The notes: generated by a model not told the origin, from the letters alone. Shown: positions 9,745 to 21,654, counted from the stretch's first letter. The stretch: DNA of 64,000 bases from Metarhizium brunneum (GCF_013426205.1 NC_089422.1:9203001-9267000), one strand, 5' to 3'. Numbers and translations: made by a program.

Positions 9745-10993
9745 GGTTTTGGCCTTGGAATTAAGAAATAATGATAGAAGGAAGGATTGTGTTTTTTTTT
9801 GTTGTATACTGCATTGCGTGGCGTTGGGCGGGAAATCCATACAGTCATGGCTTGTCATCTCCTAGGGAATTGCTGGGTAGAATCCACTCGATATTTTTCA
9901 ACTCAAGACATTGTGATTGATCAATACCATCTCGTGTATACCTTGTACTTGATTGAGTTCCATACTCGTTCTGTATCTTGTAGGCGGTGACTACTATTTT
10001 CTGACCGTCTAGCTTGCTCGCCGCAGGCACAGCCGACAAGGACCGTTTACTGTCAAATCACCACCGTCCATGGCAACGTAGCACCGGGTACCGGATGGTC
10101 AAAAAGGTATTTACCTCACTACACGTCCCAATAAATAATTACCTACATGTATCCATTTTCACAGCCCGTTGCAAAAGATGCCCCGGCACGCCATCCCGAG
10201 AAAAGCACCAAATCCCATTGACCCTTTTGCCGCACAGAAAAAGACACCAAACCCCTCCAAGTCCATCCTCGGCCGGCCAAACCCAATCTCGGCCCTCCCA
10301 ACCGTCAGACAAGAAAATGCCTGCCAAGCCCGCCTCTACGCCAATGGACACGAGTTCTGCCTCAATCTAGACGTTTGCACACACGTCAAGTTTCTTTATC
10401 CAATCTTCACCCCTTTACTCTCAACACCTTTATTCAACTGCACATTCTTGTCGGTCGCCAATTCCCTAGATGTAAGCATCCGTCCTGCTGACGCAGATCC
10501 ACCCAAGATACACGTAGATAACTCGGTGAATCACCCATGCTCCTCCGGGAATCACCTCCGCAGTAATAAAATAGGGTGATAGCATCTGGCACCAATCTTG
10601 GCAGCAAGGGGTGCTCTCCTGCTCATAGCTCCCTTACGCAGATGGCATTCACTGCCATTGAGAATCCTAACAAACCGCTAAAAGGCAACACACTTCTAAA
10701 GTGACATCAAGACTCAGAGAAAGAAAAGGCGTCAGGAAAGGAGACTCCATGAATACAATTGAATCAAATACCGCTCCATTAGACCCGCTTGCAGACCCAG
10801 GACCGCTCTGGTCAACCAGGTCATCAAACCGCCACCCGCCTACCTAAGGTACCTAGTATGAGATACAAATAAAAGTACAAACATGGTCTATGGTCGCTGT
10901 TGTGCGTCTTGCCACTATCGATACACTCACAAAACCCGAAACTCATTCGAGCGGAAAAGAAATCGACAAAAATTCAATCAACCTTGGTGCCCC
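9745..10993. other. Convergent intergenic region
   Basis: Lies between two genes that end towards each other, so it holds both 3' regions. A T tract at about 9791-9800 is the only landmark. A 136-residue open frame (10169-10579) has no recognisable content. I see no gene. Confidence 0.55.
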
Positions 10994-13636
10994 CTAGGGA
11001 ATGCAAAAGTCAATCCAGCTGCCCAGATAATCCAGCCTATACCCCAAATCCTCCTGACCCTTGTAAATGTCTTCAAACTCTTCAAAGCTCAGACGCCCCC
11101 AGCCTCCACGTTTAACAGCTTCTGCCTCGGCAATGGTCAGACGCTTCCAGCTTCGGAGGGTGGCGGCATCTGGCTCTTCTTGGGCTGCTTGATGCGACGA
11201 TGATCGCGGGACGTGTTCAAGTTCAGATGCCCCTTGTCGGGCAGCCAGCTCGTCCGCTTCTGCGATATTGTTTGGGCGGAACTGCGGCAACGTTGGGTCT
11301 CGGTATTCTGCACGCTCGTCGTCTGTGTTGGATCCTGCACCGTCTACCTGCTCTTCGTGGATGATTTCCACAGAACCGTCCAAGTCTACCGCATTACGGG
11401 GCTCATCTGGGACTACTGTGTATCCGGTATTGGCCAGGAGCTCATCTAGTGACTTCTCAGAAATAGCCTTGCTAGTGGGCTGCGACTCGGGCCTGGGCTG
11501 GTTTGGCGGTGCCTGGGATTGGGACTCGGGGAGGTCAATGGCATCAATCTGCGCCTTGTACTTTTCCCGGTCTTTTGCAGATTCTGCTGCCGCAACCGCC
11601 ATGTCTTCTGCCTTCTTAAATATGGTGTCAAGAAGCTCATTAAATGCCTGTTGCGTTACTTGATAGAGGATTTCTTTGCCGGCATCCCTTTCGGCATCCG
11701 GAATATCCATGCCGCCCCACCGCTCAGGTACGCTCCTCGACGACGTGGACGGGTTGGATCGAATCTCATAGTCGTCCGTATCCTCGGCGAATCGAACCTT
11801 GGAGCTAGAGCGGGATCTAGTTGTGATGGGTGCTGGATCCCTGGCCTTGGAGTCCTCTGTTATCAGGTTGACTCGCGCGAGAATATCCTCTTCGGCATCC
11901 CAATCATCCGGTGCAATGCCACCCTCTTCCTCGTCCAAGTAAAACTGCCGTCTCTTCCACCGGTCGTGAAGATGCTTCCGTGCCATGTCAAGACGCTGCT
12001 TCTCCAACTTGGGCGCCAGCCTGCGACTTCGCGCAATAGCCCGAGCCCGCGATTCGCTGTAGGTACGGCCAGATTCACCAGTTTGCATATCCCCATCATC
12101 CTCGTCTTCATCTTCATCCTCATCCACATTAGCATCAACATCCTCGTCCTCATTGTTATTGAAAACATGGGGAATATCGTCCAGTGTGGCTGGAGGATCA
12201 AGCAGTGATGACCAATATGCTCTATCTAGGTCACCGCCACTCACACGCCGCACCGTCCGCCAGTTAGTGTCAGCGTCGCTGCGTGAGACCAATCGACGGG
12301 TTTGTCGTGTATCTGTGTCGTATGCAAATAGGCTGGCCAAGATGTCTTCTCTGGGGGCGGTATCGCCCCTATTTTCAGTGAAAACACTACTGAAACCATC
12401 CGCCACTTCGATGCTACCATCTCTTCGATTGGTTTTGCCCTCAATCCTGAAGCCTGAATCGGCCGAGGGGATTCTACCCTCCCTGCCGAAAAGGCTGCTA
12501 AGCGGCTGTCGACTAGACACTAGTTGCTGGGCCTCGGTGCTGGCAAGAAGCTGGTCGTCAAGTCCGTCCAGGATGTCCTTATGCATCTGCTTGTATAGCA
12601 CATAGTAGGCCCTGAACATTCTGAGAAAGTCGCGTCGGTTTACGTAGCCGTCCCCGTCAATATCGTATCCCTCAAACACTCTTTTGAGCTTATCTCTGCG
12701 TTTTCTGTACGACAAGCCGTGGAGAAACTCAGAAAATCCAATCAAACCGTCCTTGTTGGAGTCGTAAAAGGAAAACATGCGATCATGGATTAGATTGGGC
12801 GCTGCATGTCGTGATCCGCCTGTAGGCACCAGACATCGCTCAAACGTCTTACGATCCATGGCAACACACAGTTCCTCGGGGTCATCGCGCCAATCCGTAT
12901 TGGCCATGTAGGTCCACTGCTCCCAGAAGGCTTCCAGCTCGGGTCGTTCGAACCCAGTATCCCTCGATAGGCGTGCAATCAGCCCTTTTGGGATATTGCG
13001 GCGGCAAGTGTCGGGATCACCAGTGTACCAGACGGGCTGCATCTGCCTGGGTCCAAACGGCGGTGCAGGAACCTTGATCTTGTAGAATATATGCGTCTTG
13101 TTGTGCACGCCTTGGGACTCGCATGTCTCGCAGAGATCAAAGTCGGCACAGTTGGCGCATCGATAGCGCACTCCGCGTATAGGTACCATGCCACATGAAT
13201 TACACTGGCATCCCCTGTGAACACATCCGTTACGCCGAGCGTTATCCTCAGACACCCTAAAGAGAAGCGAGACGATGGTATGTCCAGCTCGCGGAGAGAG
13301 TGGAACGGTAGTGGCGGGAGGCTCATTCCACCAGTCGTCGCTGGTCTCGACGTCGACGTCGACGACGGTTTCGGCATCCCCAGGGACCCTAAAGTTTGTG
13401 CCCTCGGTGTTTTCATCGAGAGGGGTCCCATACTGGAAAATTGAGGTTGTGCGGCGGGGACGTCGTATGGCGTTACTTCGATGCAGGCCACCGCCGGTCG
13501 GGGTTTCTCGCGAAGATTCATTCTGGTGGGCTCTATATGCATAGTACCCTACCGAGGCCGCTGCTACCACCGAAACAACGGCCACAGCTATCCGCGGCCG
13601 CGTGAGGGAGTCGGCCGAAGGAGTTGAAGGCCACAT
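10994..13636 (-). CDS. ZZ-type zinc finger and EF-hand protein with N-terminal membrane anchor
   Basis: Single exon, 880 aa. A hydrophobic segment at about residues 15-37 follows a short N-terminus and suggests a membrane anchor. A ZZ zinc finger lies at about 137-190 (C-V-H-R-G-C-Q-C-N-S-C-G, then Y-R-C-A-N-C, then D-L-C-E-T-C and a His pair). Two EF-hands follow: a D-S-N-K-D-G-L-I-G-F loop and a D-I-D-G-D-G-Y-V-N-R loop, both with full calcium-ligand spacing, around residues 295-345. The centre is acidic (an Asp/Glu run near residue 490) and the C-terminal third is low-complexity with a coiled segment. A conserved fungal architecture, likely a calcium-responsive membrane adaptor; the exact role is unknown to me. 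Confidence 0.85.
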   Translation of the reverse strand: MWPSTPSADSLTRPRIAVAVVSVVAAASVGYYAYRAHQNESSRETPTGGGLHRSNAIRRPRRTTSIFQYGTPLDENTEGTNFRVPGDAETVVDVDVETSDDWWNEPPATTVPLSPRAGHTIVSLLFRVSEDNARRNGCVHRGCQCNSCGMVPIRGVRYRCANCADFDLCETCESQGVHNKTHIFYKIKVPAPPFGPRQMQPVWYTGDPDTCRRNIPKGLIARLSRDTGFERPELEAFWEQWTYMANTDWRDDPEELCVAMDRKTFERCLVPTGGSRHAAPNLIHDRMFSFYDSNKDGLIGFSEFLHGLSYRKRRDKLKRVFEGYDIDGDGYVNRRDFLRMFRAYYVLYKQMHKDILDGLDDQLLASTEAQQLVSSRQPLSSLFGREGRIPSADSGFRIEGKTNRRDGSIEVADGFSSVFTENRGDTAPREDILASLFAYDTDTRQTRRLVSRSDADTNWRTVRRVSGGDLDRAYWSSLLDPPATLDDIPHVFNNNEDEDVDANVDEDEDEDEDDGDMQTGESGRTYSESRARAIARSRRLAPKLEKQRLDMARKHLHDRWKRRQFYLDEEEGGIAPDDWDAEEDILARVNLITEDSKARDPAPITTRSRSSSKVRFAEDTDDYEIRSNPSTSSRSVPERWGGMDIPDAERDAGKEILYQVTQQAFNELLDTIFKKAEDMAVAAAESAKDREKYKAQIDAIDLPESQSQAPPNQPRPESQPTSKAISEKSLDELLANTGYTVVPDEPRNAVDLDGSVEIIHEEQVDGAGSNTDDERAEYRDPTLPQFRPNNIAEADELAARQGASELEHVPRSSSHQAAQEEPDAATLRSWKRLTIAEAEAVKRGGWGRLSFEEFEDIYKGQEDLGYRLDYLGSWIDFCIP

Positions 13637-14062
13637 GACTACCTGGCGAGCATGATTTTGGTGGTGAAGCGGGTGGCCAGGCGGCTGCTGCTAGCGGGGC
13701 GCAGTGACGGGGGGGCGTTATAAAAGACTACTGTGTTTTGATAAAGCAAGCCGTATCCGACGCCGAGATGCAGGCAATGCCGGGTTGAAAGGTAATAGAA
13801 GTTGTTGATGTGGATGTTGAGAATTCCAAGTTGGCCAGCTCCAAGCTCCAGGTGCAGGCGTTATGTGCATGTGTTATGTGCATGTGTGGGTCCAATTGTG
13901 GCTCCGCGGGCGGAAAGGGCAGGCGGCAGTCGGCAAACAAGGTGGGGCATCCAAACTCCCAGGCCATCTCTCCATGATGCGTTTCTAAGCGCTCATCGGC
14001 CGATAGCTACCGGCACCGAAAACCTACGATTTACATCCCCTTCTCCCATCACCACAGCCAAC
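13637..14062. promoter_or_regulatory. Divergent promoter region, ZZ/EF-hand gene and RCF1
   Basis: The 426 bp between two divergent start codons. A short repeat of GTTATGTGCATGTG occurs at about 13859-13886. No other site recognised. Confidence 0.45.
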
Positions 14063-14834
14063 ATGGGAGATAGAATACCACCACCCATGCCGGGGCACCT
14101 GCCCTCGTCATTCGACGACAACGAGTACGCCACGATATCCCAATACACCCCCCCCTTCTCCGCATCACCATGCTCACGCGACTACAGAGAATTCTTCAAC
14201 GAGCGGCCGATGCAGAAAGTCGTCCGCAAGCTCAAGGAAGAGCCGCTCGTACCCCTCGGTCTGCCAACCCCTTCCACGCGCCCCAACTGCCTCCAATTAG
14301 CTCACGGCTGACTCTTCCCCAGGCGTCGGCCTCACCGTCTTCGCCTTCGTGAATGCCTACCGCGCCCTCCGCCGCGGCGACTCCCGCCAAGCCAACAAGA
14401 TGTTCCGCGCGCGAGTCGCCGCGCAGGGCTTCACCGTCATTGCCATGGTCGCCGGAAGCATGTACTACAGCCAAGACCGACAAAAGACAAAGGAATTGCG
14501 AAAGCTCAAGGAGGAGCGGGACGCAGAGGAGAAGCGACAGAAGTGGATCAAGGAGCTCGAGGCCAGAGACGAGGAGGAGAAGATGATCAAGGCCAGTATA
14601 GACAAGAGGCGGCAGAAGCTGGAGGCTGCGGATACCGCGGCCAACAGTGGTGAAGAGGGGGCAGGCACAGGTGGTATTTTGGGCAAGATGGGGCTGTGGT
14701 CCAAGGGGCAGGAGGCTGCCGAGGCCGAGCAGGGGGCGAAGGAAGAGACGAAGAAGATTGAGAATCCAAAGAGCTCGTTGGGGGCGATTAGCGAGGTTTT
14801 GGTGAAGCAGAAGGGCGATGAAGGGAAGAAGTGA
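14063..14834 (+). CDS. RCF1: Respiratory supercomplex factor 1, mitochondrial (HIG1 domain)
   Basis: Promotes assembly of complex III-IV supercomplexes in the mitochondrial inner membrane. Three exons: 14063..14124, 14188..14258, 14323..14834; 214 aa. Both introns (63 and 64 bp) are GT-AG and their removal yields the continuous family block P-S-S-F-D-D-N-E-E-F-F-N-E-R-P-M followed by KLKEEPLVPLG. The HIG1 domain has two membrane helices joined by the G-D-S-R-Q-A-N-K-M-F-R-A-R loop, the family's (Q)xNxMxRxR motif, and then QGFTVIAMVAGSMYY. The C-terminal half is a charged coiled coil, as in fungal RCF1 (formerly AIM31). Confidence 0.93.
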
Positions 14835-15103
14835 TGGTTGCGACATCGGGCGAAAGTGTATGTTGAGGCATTTTGATGGGAATTGGCGGCATAAGATCAG
14901 CGGAATGTACGATATGTTATGGAATCAGGGCTCTACTCAGTTGTACACGTACAATGGATGTCGAAGTATAAAGTGTCTTCGCCTCGACTCTGGATCATTT
15001 ACAAAAGACTAGTGGTCATCTTGAGACCAACGGCTACAAAGACTTGCGATACGGGACCAGCTCAGCTGTTTCCCTAATTTGTAAACGCCATTTAAACACA
15101 AAA

Positions 15104-16988
15104 TCACCCCATCGACCCTCCACTCCTGTTTGCCCCAACCAAGCCAGCCATCTCCAACAAGGCCCTGTCGGCGTCAATATCGCCCGACCCCAAATTTATC
15201 TTCCTTCGGGCCTCAGCCTCTCTCTCTTCCCATGCCCATCTATCGGCCTGTGCTTTCGCTTCATCGTCGCCTCCACAGCCCCATACCTCCAGCTGGTCAA
15301 TCTCAAACCGATCTTGGAAATCGAATTTCCGTGATATGCTTGTGTGAAATGCGCCTCCGCGAGAGGTGTAATCGTGATTAAAGACACCGAATTCGAAGGA
15401 GTCATTCAAGAGGAGAGATACCGCGCCGATGGAGTAGTGTGTATTTCTGCGGCTGGATTTGGATGGCCTCGGGTGTGGGGATCCGAATGAGACGCAAGGT
15501 TGGTTGCCGGGTGGTTTTGTGAAGGCCACGTAGTCGGTGTTTATCGTCGATGCCGGAAATACGTCGTGAACAGGGGACAGTTGGAACAGAACTGTTTCAG
15601 AGTCGCCGAAGCATTGTTTGTGCGTGTGCTTCCACGGCTCGCGGACGTACACTCCGTACGTGACACGGGAAGATGCATCCCGGCTGCCATTCTGGAAACG
15701 CTTGGTTGGCAGAGTGTCCGCAAAGGCAGTTTCCTGGCCGCTGTGTGGCGTGTCAGTTAGTAGTGTGCCACTGACGAGAAGAATCGTGGGTGCACGCCAA
15801 TTGAACACCTTGGATTCGAAGCTGCCCATAGAAAACCCAGCTTCATTTCCAGAGTACAGACGTCGTACGCGGCGAAAGAGTGAAGAACCGGGGAGGAAGA
15901 GGGATATCTGAGCGAGCAAGTGGTCGTTTAAGATGTCGCCTTTATCAGAGAGGAGTGGTTGAGCGGGCTTTGGCGCCGACTGTTTCTGCATATTTGGGTT
16001 GGCATCTTTGTGTTTGGAGAAGTCGAGATTTTTGGAAAAGAGAAAGTGTTCGAATAGGGCGTTGAAACTGTTGAACAGGTTCGGAAACAGGACAGGCATA
16101 ATCGTCTGAAATTGACGATACTTGATGCCGGGTGAGGATTCTACATCGACGAATGACATGAGCACGCATTCGGCTGTTGATCGAAGCACTTCGAGTTCCT
16201 TGCCGGTAACCCGGTCAGAATACTGCGACAAGCTCTCTTGGGCGTCCAACGGCGCCGCTAATAGCAATAGCATGACCAATTTTCGAAAGTTGTCCGTCGG
16301 TACAATGGCGCCGTGGAATTCGGGAGCGCTGCCCTGCTTCACAGCCTCCTTGATATCGAGCAGCTCATACGCGGTGAGAACCAAGTCATCGTCATCGTCA
16401 TACGGCTCATCCTCGCCAGGAATATCGAGGGCAAACCCGCCGCCATTGCCAGCAGTAGCGGCCGATTCATCTTTGGCTGCATCTGACGGCGGCGACACTC
16501 CGGCGTCTGAAGCCTTACGATCGTAGACGGCCAGACTCTTGAAGATGAGCTTGGTCCAATCGGTCGATCCTCGCGCCAGCACACGCTTGTACCGCTCGGT
16601 CATGATGACAATGACCATGACCATTTGCGGCAGCTCGAGAACTGCGGGAGCGTCTTGCAAAAAGGGGAATGCACCAAGGTAGGAAACCATTTGGAAAACA
16701 ACGGGGGAAGCCCCCAAGATATCAGGCAACTCGAGGAAGCGTGCGATGGTGTCCTCCTTGAGGTACCGAACGGAGCCTTGTTGGTCGGCAAGGCTCTTGA
16801 AGACATCTTTTAGAGAATAGAATTCCAGTGAGGTGAAGCATTCATCTTTGAATCGAAGCGCCTGAAAACACGAGGTTAGAACGGAATCGGTCTTCCAGTC
16901 GCAAAACGGGGATGCTTCTCACAAGATCATGCGCCAAATCCTCGCGGGAGCGTCGGCGCGGCTGCTCATCCGACTGCGACTGGCCCAT
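15104..16988 (-). CDS. RTC5: Restriction of telomere capping protein 5 (TLDc domain)
   Basis: Two exons: complement(15104..16861, 16923..16988), 607 aa. The 22-residue first exon starts M-G-Q-S-Q-S, a typical N-myristoylation signal in this family, and is joined through a 61-bp intron (GTGAGA donor, TTTTCAG acceptor). The C-terminal half holds the TLDc domain: F-S-M-G-S-F-E-S-K-V-F-N-W-R-A-P-T-I-L-L-V-S-G, later H-Y-S-I-G-A-V-S-L-L-L-N and the closing G-C-G-G block. In yeast Rtc5 binds the vacuolar V-ATPase and promotes its disassembly; that role is inferred from the family. The central region has an acidic Asp run (near D-E-P-Y-D-D-D-D-D). Confidence 0.9.
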
Positions 16989-17547
16989 GGTCTGTGACTC
17001 TGTTGCTGTGCAGCCAACTATTGCGCAGACATGCCGTACTAAAGAACGGGATGATTCTCCTCAACCATGAGAATGGGGATTCGATGGATGACGAGCGGAA
17101 TGCGATGAAGAGTGCGTGGCGAGTAGCATCGAGTAGAGCTGTCTGGTAGCCTGTGCACGTCAGCTAAGGATGGAAACGTCAAACGAATTGGGAAGCCAAG
17201 ACACCGCCACCTTCTCACGTTTGCGACCGACCAACTTCAACCATCAATCAACACGTGTTTGACGCACCGTTTCATGCGCCAAACAATGCCCGTCTACCCG
17301 GTTGAAAGTGTTTAAATTGCTGGCCTCGCATCATGGAGGCACACACATAGTCCAGCCGCGCATCCCATTCACGTCATAGATCCCCTCTCGTGCCGACAAC
17401 TTGTTCCAGCTCGTCGTGCTTAAACGAATTGACAATCTCGACGTCTCCCTGCCGAAAAGGCCGCCCGTAAATGCTAATCCAAACGGCTAGTTCGGCTCCT
17501 TCACGTTCCTCGTCCCGAGCTCATTCTGATGCACGTCTTCTGTTTGC
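16989..17547. other. Upstream region of RTC5
   Basis: Contains the 5' side of RTC5. A palindromic CACGTG (E-box type) occurs in AACACGTGTT near 17251. No gene recognised. Confidence 0.5.
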
Positions 17548-18016
17548 TCATGTGTGCGGCGGGTCGGTCAGGAAATCCGCCCTCAAACACCCCCAACAAA
17601 GTCCAACAGAAGAGGCAACTACGCTTCCTAAAGATTGACCCGATGGCTCTCGATCGGAGGAGTAGGCGCCAATCGCGTCACCTCTGTACGCTGACGAGTC
17701 GTGAGTGACATTTGTGCCGCGCAACCCCAGCCCTTTGCGAAACATTGGCCTTGCCGGCGGCGGCGAAAACAATTTCTGGATCCATCTCATTGACTGCGTG
17801 GACGAGTGGGTTGACTTCCTCAACCTGAGCGATATTCGCTCGGACAAGATCGACGCTCGTAAACAAGCCGCTGTCGAGGCCGGCGCGCAGTTCATCCGGT
17901 GGTGCATCTAGCAGCCTGAGGTGTTCAATATTCCCGGTCCGAAAAGAAAATAAATCCAATGCTAGGAACCAGCATGCGACGTGTAGAAGCAGGCCCGCGA
18001 TATCGGATAGGAGCAT
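17548..18016 (-). pseudogene. Amidase-signature enzyme relic
   Basis: Reading the minus strand from about 18016, a hydrophobic leader is followed by L-L-D-A-P-P-D-E-L-R-A-G-L-D-S-G-L-F-T-S, then V-N-P-L-V-H-A-V-N-E, which is the N-terminal helix region of amidase-signature hydrolases. The frame then jumps within a few residues to the G-K-A-N-V-S-Q segment, which normally lies ~70 residues further on. After a frame change near 17680 a second segment matches the Ser-rich catalytic loop and following helix (P-S-G-Q-S-L-G-S-V-V-A-S-S-V-G-L). The rest of the enzyme (~350 aa) is absent, and the GSS loop is altered. So an internal deletion, a frameshift and a 3' truncation are all visible. Confidence 0.75.
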
Positions 18017-19319
18017 ATTGACTGTCGTAGTTGACAACTTGGCCGCGGGCCGAGGGTCAGGTGAGTTGATAAGATGCCGTCTGCAGCAAGCTGCCGGGAG
18101 CTGCATCGTAGGGATGCCACTGCGTTGACTTGTTGAGAGGCGGACAGGGTAACACAAGGTGCGTCTTGGATTATGGAGTAGAGTCTCATATGTAGACGGC
18201 GGCGCGTGGGCACATGAGCTAATGCTGGTAGAATCGCATCCGGAAACCTGCGCCAGCAGACAGGAAAAGGCATAATACTACCATACACCTAGTAGATAAA
18301 GCTCCAACTAAAAACTGACTTCTAGGGGGGGCGCGATTGATACATATCGTAAAACTACTAGACAGTATCTAAATGCTAAATAGGGTTAGGGTCAATTATT
18401 CATATAATACCAACATATCAGTACCTATTACCCAGTAACTGTCTATCCGCAACGTTATAGAAAGTTGAGGAACTAGTACCAATTTGTCTGGGTCAAGGAA
18501 CACAGTAGTATAGAGCAAATGACAGCATGGCTTTTTTCTTCTGGGAAAACACATCGCAGCCATCTCCTGGCGTAGCTTTCAAAGCTCAAGTTGTTGCATA
18601 TTGTGCCGCAACAAGGACGCATTGAGCTTGACGAGAAGCACCAATGCTTGCCAAGAGATCGTCGCTGCAGCCACGAATAGTCGTCACGATCCTATAAGTG
18701 ACCGACTATTCCATATCGTGGCTCTATAATTGGGTGCCACGTTCAACGCCCAATTCACGCTCCACTTCGGCAAGTATTTCCGCCTCGAACCTATCACAAC
18801 TTGACAGTATGTCAGGACTCAGACTTGCCATTGTTTTGCCCAGAAGTTCCGGCGCTTCTCCTATCAAAATTGACCTGAATGTTGGAAAAAAGCAATCGTC
18901 TTCACCTACTTCCCTGGCAAAAGATGCCATCTAACCTATCTACGCCCCCAAACCTAGCTGCTCATGATTCACACCCAAGTATAAAGCTATACTGATAAAA
19001 ATAAGGGAATAATAACGGCCATCTCCCACTTAAGCCACGTGAAAATGAGGCGTAGGTGGCGAACCGGGCCCATCAACAATCGGCGTGGCCAAGTCCACGC
19101 GTGGCCATTAGAAAAGAGTCTTCTTTTGCTACAGGCCATATGGATCCTCAAAAAGAGGCTATTAACCCGGCATTAAATGGAGATTGTTTTTTCATGTTCT
19201 GTTGGCCATAGCGTCATCATGAAATCCTAATCAAAGCTCATGTTTTACCATCTCCCATTCTCCTGTATATACCATTTCCCGTCATTCGGTTCCTAGTAGT
19301 TTCCCCGAAAGTCGACATC
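18017..19319. other. AT-rich non-coding stretch
   Basis: AT-rich and stop-dense, especially 18290-18500. A 68-residue minus-strand open frame (18724-18930) gives a plausible-looking helix but no recognisable family. The promoter of the DOMON gene lies at the right end, with TATATA near 19266. Confidence 0.5.
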
Positions 19320-20705
19320 ATGATAGGTTTTTCCACTTCAAAAATCATCGTCATTGCCGTTGCAGCGTGTACGTTCTGTCCCCAAGTGGTGAAGGCCGCC
19401 TACCGGGCAGCCAAGTTGCCGCACATGTAACTCCATCACTCACTAACCCCAGTCATTTTTCCGTCTCAAGATACCTCATTATGTGAGGCTGCACTGGCCT
19501 CGGTATGTCCCAGCGACTCCGTCTGTTTCCAGTGGGGTGTCCCCGAATCGTCAAGCGGCTCCGAATCAGGCGCCATGTACTTGCAGCTTCAAGCGTCCCT
19601 GTCTTACCAATGGATTGGCCTCGGCACGGGAAGCAGGATGCGAGGGTCAAACATGTTGGTTGTGTACCAAAATGGCCATGGTAACGTAACCTTAAGCACG
19701 AGACAAAGCACCGGACATAGCATGCCGACGTACGCGCAACGCCCCGATGTCCAACTCCTCGAGGGTTCTGGTGTCTTAAACGGGACTCTCAGAGCCAACA
19801 TCCGATGTGGCGAATGCTCTGACGTCGGCGTCGGCGGCTCGTCAAACTGGATAACGGCCTGGAAACAAGGTCCGCCTCTGCATTCATCAGATTTGTCAGA
19901 GGCCATCGCGTATCACGATGGGTATAGCAGCTTCTCGGTGGATCTTGCCAAGGCGGCCATCGCCTCGGATGAGAACCCTTTCCTCTCGGCTAATAGTTCT
20001 GTCGATACACACTCGGGCCCCTCGTCGGCGGTCTCTGGGCTGAATACTGTGGATCAAACGAGTGAGACTGCGGCTCTTTTATGCGCTCATGGTATTGTTA
20101 TGAGCGTGGTGTTTTTGATTGGCTTTCCGGCCGGATCCTTCATCATGTTGTTGGTTGGCCGGTGGAAAATCCACGCTGGTTGGCAAGTACTATCCTTTAT
20201 TGGGTTGTGTTGCGGATTTGCCATTGGAGTTATTATTTCCCCGCGATATAATTGAGTAAGTTTCCCCCTTCATTAGATATACTAATCTCTTGGCTAACTG
20301 GGATTATAGCTCTTCCAAGATAGCCATACTCGACTTGGCGTCGTAGTGTTTGCTCTCATGGCCATACAATTTGTACTAGGATGGCTACACCACGTACACT
20401 ACTGCAAGTACCGGAAGCGTGGTATCGTCAGTCACATCCATGTATGGTACGGCCGCTGCCTCATGGGCCTTGGCATAGTGGCTGGTGGCCTTGGTCTCTG
20501 GCTAGCCCGCGCTCCCCAAGGGTTTATTATTACCTACTGCGTAGTGGCTGGATTAGTCGCATTATTTTACTGTGTCAGCATCATTTTTGGCCGCAGGAAA
20601 CATAGTGGTGCTACCGGCAAAGACGTAAATACATACATGTTGCCAGACATGTCGGAGGAGTCGAGGTTGAGTTCTGCCGTATCCGAAACCAATCGGGCCC
20701 AGTAG
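19320..20705 (+). pseudogene. DOMON plus cytochrome b561 membrane protein, interrupted by a stop at an exon end
   Basis: Exons 19320..19368, 19471..20255 and 20310..20705. Exon 1 and the start of exon 2 give a signal peptide; a Cys-containing DOMON heme-binding domain follows (C-F-Q-W-G-V-P-E onwards, with G-T-G-S-R-M-R-G-S-N-M). Then come the cytochrome b561 helices: A-H-G-I-V-M-S-V-V-F-L-I-G-F-P-A-G, K-I-H-A-G-W-Q-V-L-S-F in exon 2, and in exon 3 F-V-L-G-W-L-H-H and H-V-W-Y-G-R-C-L-M-G. The heme-ligand His residues are present. The family transfers electrons across membranes to iron or extracellular enzymes. The in-frame codon directly before the perfect GTAAGT donor (20256) is TGA (20253-20255), where homologues continue. 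The intron itself is intact (GCTAAC branch, TAG acceptor). A weak upstream donor could bypass the stop, so calling it a pseudogene is inference. Confidence 0.72.
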
Positions 20706-21223
20706 CAACCCAGGTTTATGGTGTACCCTAGGCAGTTGCAAGAAAAGAACATGATATGCAGGATAATTGCAATACACCTACTCTGCTTGTCCTCTAGTCC
20801 CTGTACGAAAGTAGTTCTATTTTTGTTTATGCATAACTGGCTATTAAGAAGAGCCGGAGTATGTAGAGCATTGTTTATCGATAGAGGAAAAGTAGAACGA
20901 GGTTTAGGATTATAAGCAAGTAGGAGTTAGTGGAAGGAAATCATCGATTCCGAACGATGTGGAAAAAAGGTGTTGGTCGGGGCTACAAAGAGAGAAGAGA
21001 GCCAAGAGAGCACACTTAATGTATGTACATAGATAGGCTCCCGAGCGGTATGTATATTGGATATCAACAGCGTAGACCCTCGATTATGCACACGACCGAA
21101 ATAGGCAGCATAACTACGAAATTGTATCAACCACGCCATTTGCAGGTCTTGACGGATTCATATGCAACAACACCAATCAATGATATGGAGTTTGGCCAAG
21201 CACTTCTGTACGTCAATGCATAA
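20706..21223. other. Intergenic region
   Basis: No gene, repeat or clear site recognised. Confidence 0.5.
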
Positions 21224-21571
21224 ACAGTCTGCACTGACCTGAGCTCTGCAAGTCAGATTTTCTCAAAATACTCACACATCCACTGCCACGACCTTATCTG
21301 CGATAGGGTCTTCGATGCCGGCACGCACAAAAGTTGCCTGGCCAAGGCTGCCAAGTTAGAAAACGTCATAGGCATCTCGCAACTTATTCAGCTGTGTCCA
21401 CATCTCGAATACCTTGATCTGCATTATTTTCACATATACAAGCAGAAAATAAATTTATTTTCCGAGTTTCGCTCCGAAACGATCTTGCAATATGTTGTAG
21501 GACTGGGCAAGTTGCCCAAGTTGATTGGGTGTACGCTTCGAGGCCTTTCAGCCAGCGGGATCAAGGTATAA
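21224..21571 (+). pseudogene. Fragment resembling a leucine-rich-repeat (F-box/LRR-like) protein
   Basis: A stretch of about 115 codons is open without a usable start. It contains I-Q-L-C-P-H-L-E-Y-L-D-L and L-G-K-L-P-K-L-I-G-C-T-L-R-G-L, which look like leucine-rich repeats of fungal F-box-type proteins. No start or downstream exon could be joined. Family assignment is tentative. Confidence 0.35.
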
Positions 21572-21654
21572 TCACGCAGCCGGTTTCGTTTTCTGTATCC
21601 AAGCCCATCTCTATTGGCAGTCCGGGGACGGCCGAGTACAAGCGGAGACAATGT

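Noticed and set aside
18724..18930. 68-residue minus-strand frame in the AT-rich stretch
   Set aside because: Helical composition only; no family or gene structure could be built.
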